From Candidatus Omnitrophota bacterium (lineage in GTDB: Bacteria; Omnitrophota; Koll11; Zapsychrales; Zapsychraceae): 11,927 bases of DNA. Made by a program: the position numbers and the translations under genes. Of the stretch, positions 1-7,156 are shown in pieces (the stretch's first letter is position 1; each line of letters begins with the position of its first letter). The stretch spans positions 1 to 11,927 of the forward strand of contig JAGLMJ010000031.1 in assembly GCA_023140095.1 (NCBI GenBank). The letters are read 5' to 3'. The notes under the pieces were generated by a model. That model did not search any database, had not been told where the DNA came from, and saw only the letters and a program-made list of their open reading frames with translations.

Positions 1-681
1 TTTTCAGAGGTCACATCGATCGTTGTTGGTTGGGCTGAGACGGCACTCAAAAATGATCTGGGGATCAGCGCGTTTGTCAGCAAGAACATTATGGGTTATT
101 TGGCGGGGATCCGCGCGCGCCGACTGGAGCGCGTTCACAAGATCGCCGATGTGATCAAGAATGGCGACAGCATATTGACGCATTGCAATGTCAGCGGTGA
201 ATTGGCCATGGCCGCATCCATTTCTCAGCAACAGGGAAAAGAGGTCCATTTCTTCGCTACTGAGACCCGGCCGTATTTTCAAGGGGCAAAATTGACCTGC
301 TGGGAATTGAAGCGCATGGGGGCTAAAGCAACCCTGATCGCCGATAATGCCGCCGGTTCGGTTATGGCAGACGGCTTGGTGAACAAGGTGATCGTCGGTT
401 CGGACCGCTCCTGCGCGAACGGCGATTTTGCCAATAAGATCGGGACCTATCAGATTGCTGTCCTCGCCGAGGAATTCGGCATTCCCTTTTATGTCCTGAC
501 ACAGCCGTCGAACAAAGTAAAAAGAGGGGAAGATATTCCCATTGAGATCCGCAACGCGCGGGAATTGCTGACCTATTCGGGGAAAAAAATCGTAAGCGGG
601 CCGGTGAATGGTTTTTATCCGGGGTTTGACGTTGTTCCGCATAAATATATTACAAAGGCGATCGCGATTGATGTGACTTAA
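1..681 (+). CDS. mtnA: MtnA-type 5-substituted ribose-1-phosphate isomerase (5' truncated by window edge)
   Basis: The frame is open from base 1, so the gene begins upstream; the ATG at 91 is internal. The 226 visible residues are roughly the C-terminal two thirds of a ~350-residue MtnA (S-methyl-5-thioribose-1-phosphate isomerase; eIF-2B alpha-like fold). MtnA is cytosolic and converts 5-methylthio- (or 5-deoxy-) ribose-1-phosphate to the ribulose-1-phosphate. Family signatures in order are ILTHCN (the catalytic Cys codon is 184-186), ETRPYFQGAKLTCWEL, LIADNAAG, VGSDRSCANGDFANKIGTY (the catalytic Asp codon is 403-405), IPFYV, IPIEIR and FDVVPHKYIT. Both catalytic residues are kept, so it should be active. 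A class II aldolase and an aldehyde dehydrogenase downstream suggest a salvage route through an aldehyde rather than the full methionine cycle. Related functions (ribose-1,5-bisphosphate isomerase, eIF-2B-like regulators) are less likely because the MtnA motifs are complete. Confidence 0.88.
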   Translation, partial: FSEVTSIVVGWAETALKNDLGISAFVSKNIMGYLAGIRARRLERVHKIADVIKNGDSILTHCNVSGELAMAASISQQQGKEVHFFATETRPYFQGAKLTCWELKRMGAKATLIADNAAGSVMADGLVNKVIVGSDRSCANGDFANKIGTYQIAVLAEEFGIPFYVLTQPSNKVKRGEDIPIEIRNARELLTYSGKKIVSGPVNGFYPGFDVVPHKYITKAIAIDVT

Positions 682-698
682 CGAACGTTTCGTTCGTT
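680..698. repeat. perfect hairpin over the mtnA stop codon
   Basis: The arms AACGAACG (680-687) and CGTTCGTT (691-698) are perfect inverted repeats around a TTT loop. They begin inside the isomerase stop codon. No T-run follows, so it is not a standard intrinsic terminator. It may stabilise or partly attenuate the transcript between the isomerase and its degenerate paralogue. It lies directly next to the dispersed-repeat-like sequence at 702-726 and may be part of the same inserted element. Confidence 0.5.
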
Positions 699-701
699 CA
701 T

Positions 702-726
702 TCATTCTGAGCGAAGTAAAGGATCT
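702..726. repeat. dispersed-repeat-like sequence (TCATTCTGAGCGAAG type)
   Basis: The segment begins TCATTCTGAGCGAAG and continues to GGATCT. It closely resembles an intergenic repeat of the form CATTCTGAGCGAAGCGAAGRATCT that I know, from memory, in many unrelated bacterial genomes. It supplies the AAGGA at 719-723 that serves as ribosome binding site for the GTG start at 730. Its repeat status here is inferred from resemblance, because only one copy is in the window. Confidence 0.45.
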
Positions 727-729
727 AAG

Positions 730-1212
730 GTGATTAGAAAAAAAAGCGTTATTCTCATGCATGGGATCTTTGAGCCGTCGGTCTTTTCGTTGCTTAAAAA
801 AAGAAAAGGCGGGGAATTCTTTATTCTTGAAGGAAGGCCCGGGCTTGATTCATCGAAGTCTTCCTGCCGGGAACTTTTAAAGCGCGAGATACGCCCAACG
901 CTGATCGCGGATAATATGGCAGGTTTCCTTTTTTATAAAAATCTCGTTAAAGAAGTCTGGCTTTCTTATCAGTCCGCTGATAAGAAAGGGGCTCTTTGCC
1001 AGATCGGCGGACTTATTCTAGGGGTCTTGGGGCGCGCGCACAACGTGCCGGTCTATCTTCATCCCAGCGACCAGAAATTGCAATTGCTGGGGCACCCGAA
1101 AGATATTTCCCGCTTTAACGGCATGACCGTCGCGCCGGGCAATATCCCGGGATACGTCCCGCTGGCCGAATGGGTCCCTAAAAAATACATTGGAAATATC
1201 TATGGAAACTGA
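730..1212 (+). CDS. degenerate MtnA/eIF-2B-like paralogue, probably non-catalytic
   Basis: This 160-residue protein matches only the C-terminal Rossmann-like half of the preceding isomerase. EGRPGLDSSKSSCRELLKR aligns with ETRPYFQGAKLTCWELKRM, and TLIADNMAGFLFYKNLVKEV with TLIADNAAGSVMADGLVNKV. The catalytic positions are lost: the Cys segment THCN is replaced by MHGI, and the GSDR plus NGDxANKIG segment is replaced by a sequence without the Asp. It therefore probably does not isomerise sugars. It could be a regulatory or structural partner of the true isomerase, or a ligand-binding protein. The start is GTG at 730, supported by AAGGA six bases upstream; an internal ATG at 757 is less well placed. 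The 3' end overlaps the aldolase start by 11 bases, so the two are probably translationally coupled. There is no frameshift, so it is not an obvious pseudogene. Confidence 0.7.
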   Translation: MIRKKSVILMHGIFEPSVFSLLKKRKGGEFFILEGRPGLDSSKSSCRELLKREIRPTLIADNMAGFLFYKNLVKEVWLSYQSADKKGALCQIGGLILGVLGRAHNVPVYLHPSDQKLQLLGHPKDISRFNGMTVAPGNIPGYVPLAEWVPKKYIGNIYGN

Positions 1213-2212
1213 ACAGGTACAAAATTTTAAAAAGAACATTATCGCGATCGGCCGGCTTCTGTGGGAGAAAAACCTTGTGACCGGCCTTAACGGAAATATC
1301 AGCCGGCGGGCCGATGAGGAAACGATCCTTTTGACGGGCCATGGGGCGTGCCTGGGGCTGCTCCAGGAGAAAGATATCCTGCCTATGAATCTCGACGGCG
1401 AATTGCTTGAAGAGGGAGCGGGAAGCATTTCAACAGAGAGACTTCTCCATACACAGATATACAAGAACTTTCCGGAAACGGTCGCGGTTGTCCATACGCA
1501 TACAACCTATACGAATGCCTATTTTCTTGCGAATGAAACATTAATCCCGAAAGTTTTTGAATCGAAGATGTATTTGGGAGAGATCCGGTCGGTCGACCAG
1601 GTCACGCCCGCTGTAACGGATGCCGCGCCGGTTATCAAGGCGTTACAAAGCAATAACATCACTGTTTTGCGCAATCACGGAGTCGTCGCTAAAGGAGAGG
1701 ACCTGTTTGATTGTTTTCTTTTGATCCAGGCGCTTGAAGAGGCCGTGGCGGTCGATGCGATCAGCCGTCTTTATGCCCAGAACCCCGGGGAGAAAACACA
1801 GAACAAGGAACAGGCAGGCGCTTCGTCGGAAACGAAGAAATATAAGCTCTTTTCCCAGGAACAGATCGACAATATTGTCAAAATCGTTAACAATGATCAA
1901 CAAATGAAGGAACTAGGCGCAAAGACAAAAATGACCATGGATTTAGCGGTTCAGTTGGAAGAAACAGGGGCGACGTATAGTTTTTCGTTTGAAGACGGTA
2001 GGATCGCGAATGTCGGCAATGACACAGGAGCCGAATTCCTGATCTCAGCGCCGGAAAACATTTGGCGCGCGGTCTTTAACCGCGAGATCGATCCGTTTGT
2101 CGCCACAACTCAAAAGAAAATGAACCTTAAAGGGGATTTTGCCAAGATCTCAAAATGGTACGCGCCATGTAGCCGAATCTTTGAGCTGTGGGGCGAGGTC
2201 CCCGTTGAGTAA
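1202..2212 (+). CDS. class II (zinc) aldolase with C-terminal SCP2-like domain
   Basis: The protein has 336 residues. Residues 1-195 are a class II aldolase/adducin domain of the fuculose-phosphate aldolase type: GLNGNISRR (~28-36) for phosphate binding, STER with Glu79 as the likely catalytic acid/base, HTH (His98, His100) and LRNHG (His159) as zinc ligands. Such enzymes cleave (5-substituted) ribulose-1-phosphate to DHAP and an aldehyde, which fits an isomerase upstream and an aldehyde dehydrogenase downstream. A charged linker (~196-215) leads to residues ~217-332, which look like an SCP2/sterol-carrier domain (FEDGRIANV, then ENIWRAVFNREIDPF, then KMNLKGDFAKI), normally a hydrophobic-ligand binder. 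This makes the protein longer than the usual 200-260 residues. The ATG at 1202 is chosen over the TTG at 1190 because GGAA sits six bases before it. MtnB (dehydratase) is an alternative for the first domain. Confidence 0.82.
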   Translation: METEQVQNFKKNIIAIGRLLWEKNLVTGLNGNISRRADEETILLTGHGACLGLLQEKDILPMNLDGELLEEGAGSISTERLLHTQIYKNFPETVAVVHTHTTYTNAYFLANETLIPKVFESKMYLGEIRSVDQVTPAVTDAAPVIKALQSNNITVLRNHGVVAKGEDLFDCFLLIQALEEAVAVDAISRLYAQNPGEKTQNKEQAGASSETKKYKLFSQEQIDNIVKIVNNDQQMKELGAKTKMTMDLAVQLEETGATYSFSFEDGRIANVGNDTGAEFLISAPENIWRAVFNREIDPFVATTQKKMNLKGDFAKISKWYAPCSRIFELWGEVPVE

Positions 2213-2223
2213 AGGACTGGAAA

Positions 2224-2736
2224 ATGATCGATCATGCAAGTTTAATACAGACTTTAGACGCAAAACTCAATGAATTCAATTATGTCCGTGAGCCCGTGAT
2301 CACGATACCGAATATCGAATACATTTCCTACATGAAAGACAAAAGTGTTTTTAAGGTCAAAAACCTTTGTTCTGTCATTGATCTGCCGGACAATATGGTT
2401 GATATCGGCATGGCTAAAAATTTTATGAAATTCCTCAAGAAAAGCCTGCTTGATCAATATGGTGACGCGTTTTTATGGAAAGAGCTCGAGATGTGCTTTG
2501 TCGTTTTGTGTAGCGGTAGGTTATACAAAGTATTACAGCCCAATGAAGGAAAAATTATGAGTGAGGCAAGTTTTTCATTGAACGCCATGCTTGGTACATG
2601 TTTTATCAATAAGGAAGTGATTGACAGTTTTTCTGTCTCCACGTGGGGAATTTACTTTTCAGGAGAGCATTTTAAGGCAGTCGATAAAATTGTTACGCAA
2701 TGGATCAACGAAAAAAAAGCGGCTCCCCAGAGTTAA
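2224..2736 (+). CDS. unrecognised 170-residue soluble protein
   Basis: I do not recognise a family. The protein is mixed alpha/beta in character, with four cysteines (49, 91, 96, 126), no signal peptide and no convincing membrane segment; the most hydrophobic stretch is around 90-97. The start ATG at 2224 has AAAGGA (2211-2216) seven bases upstream, inside the aldolase stop region. It ends five bases before the aldehyde dehydrogenase start, so it sits inside the operon and is probably co-expressed with the aldolase and dehydrogenase. A frame with uninterrupted coding, its own ribosome binding site and conserved operon-like spacing support a real gene. Its role cannot be read from the sequence. 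Confidence 0.75.
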   Translation: MIDHASLIQTLDAKLNEFNYVREPVITIPNIEYISYMKDKSVFKVKNLCSVIDLPDNMVDIGMAKNFMKFLKKSLLDQYGDAFLWKELEMCFVVLCSGRLYKVLQPNEGKIMSEASFSLNAMLGTCFINKEVIDSFSVSTWGIYFSGEHFKAVDKIVTQWINEKKAAPQS

Positions 2737-2741
2737 GCCAT

Positions 2742-4238
2742 ATGGATACAACGATCATTCAACAATTCGGCTTTCTGATCAATGGCGGGATAAAGCCTAT
2801 CGTGGGAAGCAACTATTTCGAATCCGTTGACCCTTCAAGCGGTGAGGTCTTTGCCCGGACGGCGAATGCCACCATTGAGGATATGCAGGAAGCGATCCGG
2901 GCAGCGCGCGCCGCTTTTGAGGGGGGGCGCTGGTCGAAATTAACGGTCGCACAACGCGGCAAATACTTGATTAAGATCGCACAGCTCATTCGTGTCAACG
3001 CCAAGGAGCTGGCAGATCTTGAAACCCGCGATACGGGTAAAACGACGAAACAGACAACTTTTATCGATATCCCGACGTGCGCGGATACATTTGAGTATTT
3101 CGGAAAGATCACGACGGAACTCGACCGGAAGATCAACCCCGTACAGGCAACGGTCAAAAGCGTTACCGATCGCGAACCGATCGGCGTTGTCGGCTGCATT
3201 ATTCCATGGAACTATCCGCTCATTATGGCGGGCTGGAAGATGGCGCCGGCGCTGGCGGCCGGGAACACGGTTGTTTTTAAGCCGTCCTCGACGGCGAGCG
3301 CCTCGATCCTAAAATTGGCTCAGATCATTGAAGAGGCGCATTTGCCCAGCGGCGTCGTGAATATCGTCAGCAGTGCAAATCATGACGTTGTTGAGCAACT
3401 CATTAAAAGCGAAGATGTCAATATGATCAGTTTTACCGGTGGCACGGAAACCGGCCGGCGCATCATCACATTAAGCGCGGATACAACGAAGAAACTTTCT
3501 CTGGAACTCGGCGGCAAGTCACCGAATATTGTTTTTGAAGACTGCGACTTTAACGCGGCGCTCGGCGGGACAATGTCCGCGATCTTTATGAATCAGGGGC
3601 AGATGTGCACGGCGGGGTCACGGCTTTTATTGGAAGATAAGATCTATGATCAGTTCTTAGCCTCATTGATCGCGAAAACAAAGGCTTTGAAGATCGGCGA
3701 GGCGTCGAATTATGAGACGCAATTTGGGCCCTTAGCCAGTATCAAGCATCGCGACAGCGTTTTAGAATATATCGAAAAAGGCATTCAGGAAGGCGCGACG
3801 CTTGCCTGCGGCGGGAAGGTCCCTGAAGGCGATCAGTTTAAGAAGGGCGCCTATTTAGAACCGACGATTTTCTCCGAGGTTAGAAATAAAATGACCATCG
3901 CTCAGGAGGAAATATTCGGACCGGTCCTGTCCGTTATTAAGTTTTCAGGAATCGACGAGGCTGTCACGATCGCCAATGATTCGCCTTACGGTCTGGCATC
4001 GATGATCTGGACCAAAGACCTGAAAAAGGCCGAGGAAGTTGCGAAGCAGATCCAGAGCGGCATCGTCTGGATCAACACCTACGGCGGTTTTTATAATGAA
4101 GCGTCTTTCGGCGGCTACAAGCAGAGCGGGTTCGGACGCGAGCTTGGAGCCGAAGGTCTCCTCGAGTATACGCAAAGCAAACACGTGTGCATCGATCAAA
4201 CCCCCGGCGGGATGCCGTTGGTCGCAGGCTGGTTCTGA
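2742..4238 (+). CDS. NAD(P)-dependent aldehyde dehydrogenase
   Basis: This is a full-length ALDH superfamily enzyme (498 residues) that oxidises an aldehyde to the carboxylic acid in the cytosol. Visible motifs are IIPWNYP with Asn157, the cofactor Lys180 in VVFKPS, FTGGTETGRR for dinucleotide binding, the general base Glu255 in LELGGKSPN, the nucleophile Cys289 in NQGQMCTAG, and EEIFGPVLSV. All catalytic residues are present. The pattern is that of betaine/aromatic-aldehyde dehydrogenases, not CoA-acylating ones. ATG 2742 is preferred to ATG 2700 because it gives the usual N-terminus and avoids overlap with the previous gene, though neither has a strong Shine-Dalgarno. Following isomerase and aldolase, its substrate is plausibly the 2-carbon aldehyde (acetaldehyde, methylthioacetaldehyde or another 2-substituted form) released by the aldolase; that is inference. 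Confidence 0.92.
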   Translation: MDTTIIQQFGFLINGGIKPIVGSNYFESVDPSSGEVFARTANATIEDMQEAIRAARAAFEGGRWSKLTVAQRGKYLIKIAQLIRVNAKELADLETRDTGKTTKQTTFIDIPTCADTFEYFGKITTELDRKINPVQATVKSVTDREPIGVVGCIIPWNYPLIMAGWKMAPALAAGNTVVFKPSSTASASILKLAQIIEEAHLPSGVVNIVSSANHDVVEQLIKSEDVNMISFTGGTETGRRIITLSADTTKKLSLELGGKSPNIVFEDCDFNAALGGTMSAIFMNQGQMCTAGSRLLLEDKIYDQFLASLIAKTKALKIGEASNYETQFGPLASIKHRDSVLEYIEKGIQEGATLACGGKVPEGDQFKKGAYLEPTIFSEVRNKMTIAQEEIFGPVLSVIKFSGIDEAVTIANDSPYGLASMIWTKDLKKAEEVAKQIQSGIVWINTYGGFYNEASFGGYKQSGFGRELGAEGLLEYTQSKHVCIDQTPGGMPLVAGWF

Positions 4239-4349
4239 CTGAGCAAAATTAAGCTCGGACTGATTTATTTCGTTTCAACCGGTGTGCCAAAGTTAAAAGG
4301 TTTCTTTAAACATAAATTCACAAAATAGTCGATATCAAGGAGGAACACA
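4239..4349. other. 111-bp intergenic gap before the radical SAM gene
   Basis: This is the longest gene-free stretch in the first 9.8 kb. It ends in a perfect AAGGAGG (4337-4343) six bases before the next ATG. A short GAGC/GCTC inverted repeat (4241-4244 with 4253-4256) is too weak to call a terminator. The AT-rich part around 4290-4325 could hold a promoter, but I cannot place -35 and -10 boxes convincingly. It may divide the carbon-handling module from the tailoring/PKS module. Confidence 0.4.
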
Positions 4350-5822
4350 ATGAAGGTTTTATTCTTAACACCACCGCTGAAGGCCTGGGACTCGCATGGG
4401 CATCATTTAGCCCCTAATCAGATGCACGCCCAGCTTGCAGCTTATGTTCGCGAAAAAGATCTTGGGGAGCCGTTCGTCATTGATTCCCGCGCATCCGAGT
4501 TAGACTGGGACGGCATGATGAAGCGGGTCAATGAGATCCGGCCGGATATGGTCTTCGTCGGGGAATTGCTTCACTCGACGTGCGGCGCTGCGGTGATCGC
4601 GTATTTTAACGATGGCTTAAAAATGATCAAAGAGGCGATGCCTAATGTGCTTACGGTTGCCGGTGGATTATGGTATTCCGGGGATTGGGACCGCCAGATG
4701 CGCCTGAATCCGACGATCGACTACATCATGCTCGGCGAGGCGGAGTTGACTTTGGAGGATCTGATCAATAATCTCAAGACAAAAGAAAAAGAGGAAAACA
4801 CGATCCCGGGGCTGGTTTCCCGTCAGGAAGACGGCACGATCGTTGTCGGCCCGCATCGCGACCTTATTCCGGATCTAAATAAACTTCCGATGCCGGCGTA
4901 TGACCTTTTTCCGATGACAAAATATGTCGGGCATACCTATTGGAAGCCTTTTGCCGAACTGATGACGTCGCGCGGATGTCCGGGGAAATGCCATTTTTGT
5001 TATGAATGGGCGCTCTATGATAGCCGTACAGCCGCCAAGGATTTTACAACCTGGAGGGGTTTAAGCGGAAAACGCATTGTTGATGAGTTGGAAATTCTCG
5101 AGAAAGAATACGGAATTACCACGGTTGTTTTTCAGGACGATGCGTTTAACACGGATACACAGGCCATGATCGAATTCTGCGAAGAAAAACTGCGTCGGGG
5201 AAACAATATTGACTGGGTTGCTTTGGGGCGCGCCGATCAATGGGTCAGTCAACATGATATCTTGCCTTTAATGAAGAAGGCGGGTCTGTTTTTAGCGCTT
5301 ACCGGCGTTGAAGTTGAGGATGATCTGACTTTAGCGAAACAGGGTAAGGGTGTTACCATCGACCAGATAAAGAAGACTGTTCAGATCTTGAGGGAAAATG
5401 ATATCGGAAGTGTCGGGACGGTTTTGATCGGCTTGCGCGATGATACAGAAGCCAAGATCAAAGAAAGACTGCGCGTCGCGGATGAAATTGATCCGGATAT
5501 TTTTGCCCTGGATTACATGACACCGGTACCAAATTCTCCAGATTGGAAATATGGCATTAATCAAGGCTGGTTCGATCCGGAGAAGATTGATCTGAAGACC
5601 TGGGATTTCCAGCATCCTGTTATCCCAACGGAACATTTAACCGTCGAGGAAGTTGGCCGCCTAGGCGCATGGTGCATGCGTGAATATTATTCCAAACCGG
5701 AACGTATTCACCGTATTTTCACAAGCAACTATGATGAAAAAGTCAAGCTTTGCGTGAAGGACTTCATGGCGAATATCGCAAAATGGGAAGCCAATTCGCG
5801 CAAACCGGCAACGGTCAAATAG
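4350..5822 (+). CDS. B12-binding-domain radical SAM enzyme (BchE/methyltransferase type)
   Basis: The protein has 490 residues with the class B radical SAM layout. An N-terminal cobalamin-binding Rossmann-like domain (~1-150) includes IRPDMVFVGE, VAGGLWYS and DYIMLGEAE. A linker with LPMPAYDLFP follows. The radical SAM barrel (~195-420) carries the [4Fe-4S] cysteines Cys210, Cys214 and Cys217 in SRGCPGKCHFCY. Such enzymes cleave SAM to a 5'-deoxyadenosyl radical and methylate unactivated carbons, form rings or, in BchE, introduce a keto oxygen without O2. Its by-product 5'-deoxyadenosine could feed the isomerase/aldolase module upstream. No DxHxxG cobalamin motif is visible, as in many members of this class, so whether B12 is bound is uncertain. 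The start is fixed by a perfect AAGGAGG six bases upstream. A tailoring role on the polyketide is inferred from position only. Confidence 0.85.
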   Translation: MKVLFLTPPLKAWDSHGHHLAPNQMHAQLAAYVREKDLGEPFVIDSRASELDWDGMMKRVNEIRPDMVFVGELLHSTCGAAVIAYFNDGLKMIKEAMPNVLTVAGGLWYSGDWDRQMRLNPTIDYIMLGEAELTLEDLINNLKTKEKEENTIPGLVSRQEDGTIVVGPHRDLIPDLNKLPMPAYDLFPMTKYVGHTYWKPFAELMTSRGCPGKCHFCYEWALYDSRTAAKDFTTWRGLSGKRIVDELEILEKEYGITTVVFQDDAFNTDTQAMIEFCEEKLRRGNNIDWVALGRADQWVSQHDILPLMKKAGLFLALTGVEVEDDLTLAKQGKGVTIDQIKKTVQILRENDIGSVGTVLIGLRDDTEAKIKERLRVADEIDPDIFALDYMTPVPNSPDWKYGINQGWFDPEKIDLKTWDFQHPVIPTEHLTVEEVGRLGAWCMREYYSKPERIHRIFTSNYDEKVKLCVKDFMANIAKWEANSRKPATVK

Positions 5823-5833
5823 GAGTAAGAAAT

Positions 5834-6103
5834 ATGACGGAAGCAACAGCAAAATTAGAATGGGAAGCGAATGCCCGTGAAAAATATCAGATCATGATCA
5901 CGAAGATCCCGCTTTTTCACCGCGAGATCGCGAAGATCGTCGTCGATAAAAAAGCGGAAAGCAATGCGAAGGAGCGTGGATCAAGCGTGATCGAAGAGCC
6001 TGATATTGTCGACGCGTTTCTCAGTGAAGTTCCGAAGGCATTTTACAGTCTCATGATCCGTCTTTTTGATGAAGTCGGTTTTAAATATGAGGGGAACGAA
6101 TGA
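5834..6103 (+). CDS. small protein resembling a stand-alone PCP_red domain
   Basis: The 89-residue soluble protein starts at ATG 5834, preceded by AGGAG (5821-5825) that overlaps the upstream stop codon. An in-frame start at 5750 inside the radical SAM gene has no such support. Residues ~9-60 (LEWEANAREKY, then KIPLFHREIAKIVVDKKAE, then ERGSSVIEEPDIVDAF) resemble the PF08369 PCP_red domain found at the C-terminus of the protochlorophyllide reductase B subunit and as free small proteins. That pattern has a Trp, an IPxxxR, then a helix, a Gly and an acidic helix. The resemblance is by eye. It sits 11 bases after the radical SAM gene and overlaps the next start by the ATGA, so all three are probably co-translated. 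It could be an accessory subunit for the radical SAM enzyme. Confidence 0.65.
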   Translation: MTEATAKLEWEANAREKYQIMITKIPLFHREIAKIVVDKKAESNAKERGSSVIEEPDIVDAFLSEVPKAFYSLMIRLFDEVGFKYEGNE

Positions 6104-7155
6104 AGACAGCTGTTATCGGCGCAGGCGCCATCGGTTCCGTCGTTGCTGCGTATCTGACAAAAGCGGGGCAGGACGTTACCTTGATCGGACGTGAAAATCA
6201 GGTCAAGGCGATCTCTGCCAATGGCCTTAAAGTCAAAGGTGCGCGCGGTGAAGAAACGATTCACGTCAAGGCCTTGCCAAGGCTTGACCAAGAGTACGAC
6301 CTGGTGATCTTCACCGTCAAAACTCAGGACATCGAATCGGCTGTAAACACAAACCAGGTATTCTTGAGAAACGCCTTGATTCTAAGCTCGCAAAACGGCG
6401 TTCAGGCCGACCTTCATTTGAAGGAAAGTTTCCGTCAGGAAAATATGTTCAGCAGTATCGTGATGTTCGGATCGACCTATGTTCAACCGGGAGAGGTCAC
6501 GTTCAATTTTGAAGGGGATTGGATCATCGGAAAACCTTTCGAGCCGGTGGACGACAAGACCGAGGAGATTGCCAAGTTTCTTCAAACCGCTTTTCCGGTC
6601 GTTGTTTCCGAAGATATTGTCGGTATGAAATGGCTGAAACTGTTCGTCAACTTTAACAACTGCATTCCGGCGTTGACGGGCAAGTCCATGCAGGAGACAT
6701 TTGCCGATATGGGCCTGTGCCGGCTGAGTATCATACTGCTTGCGGAAGGTATTAAGATCATCGAGAAAGCGGGCATTGCTCCGGTTTCACTGCCCAAGTT
6801 TCCCGTCGAGCGTATTGTGGGTTTGGCACAGATGCCGATCGACCAGGCCGCGGGGATCATCAACAAGACCTTGACGACATTAAGCAAAGAGCCTCTCTAC
6901 GGATCGATCCTGCAGAGTATCATGCGCGGGCGCCCGAGCGAGATCGATTATATTAACGGCGAGATCGTCCGTCTTGCGCGGCAGTTACAGATCGACGCGC
7001 CGCTCAATGAAAAGGTTGTCGGCATGGTTCATCACGTTGAAAATACGGGTGAATATTTCACGATCAAAACGGTTAAAGAAGAACTCAATCTCAACGGGGC
7101 ACCGCGCAAGCGCAGCGTGTTCCGGTCTATCATTAATTTTTTGAAACGGAGTTAA
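6100..7155 (+). CDS. ketopantoate-reductase-family (PanE/ApbA) oxidoreductase
   Basis: This is a 351-residue NAD(P)H-dependent enzyme of the 2-dehydropantoate 2-reductase family. The N-terminal Rossmann domain starts at once with VIGAGAIGS (residues 5-13), followed by the SSQNG motif with Asn100. The C-terminal helical domain has the MKWLKLFVNFNN segment, with Lys180 as likely catalytic lysine, and RGRPSEIDYING with Glu281. These are the residues that bind the keto acid in PanE. The canonical job is coenzyme A biosynthesis, but family members in biosynthetic clusters reduce other ketones. It overlaps the previous gene by ATGA, with GAGGGG ahead of it, and ends one base before the ketosynthase gene. 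No SDR-type polyketide ketoreductase is in the window, so this is the only visible candidate for a cluster ketoreductase. That role is inference; housekeeping pantoate synthesis remains possible. Confidence 0.85.
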   Translation: MKTAVIGAGAIGSVVAAYLTKAGQDVTLIGRENQVKAISANGLKVKGARGEETIHVKALPRLDQEYDLVIFTVKTQDIESAVNTNQVFLRNALILSSQNGVQADLHLKESFRQENMFSSIVMFGSTYVQPGEVTFNFEGDWIIGKPFEPVDDKTEEIAKFLQTAFPVVVSEDIVGMKWLKLFVNFNNCIPALTGKSMQETFADMGLCRLSIILLAEGIKIIEKAGIAPVSLPKFPVERIVGLAQMPIDQAAGIINKTLTTLSKEPLYGSILQSIMRGRPSEIDYINGEIVRLARQLQIDAPLNEKVVGMVHHVENTGEYFTIKTVKEELNLNGAPRKRSVFRSIINFLKRS

Positions 7156-7156
7156 C

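Noticed and set aside
1018..1464. Open minus-strand frame across the paralogue/aldolase junction, and many other minus-strand frames including 4-762 and 9154-9639
   Set aside because: They lie opposite clearly homologous + strand genes, show no family motifs and have arginine/histidine-rich compositions typical of antisense shadows.
2621..2830. Overlapping + strand frames at 2621-2830, 2992-3312 and 9245-9487
   Set aside because: They are out-of-frame readings inside genes with strong homology and have low-complexity basic composition; no ribosome binding site supports them.
4241..4256. GAGC/GCTC inverted repeat as terminator after the aldehyde dehydrogenase
   Set aside because: The stem is only four pairs with an eight-base loop and no T-run follows.
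5750..5833. Longer N-terminus for the small PCP_red-like protein
   Set aside because: It would run inside the radical SAM coding region with no ribosome binding site, while AGGAG lies at the right distance before ATG 5834.
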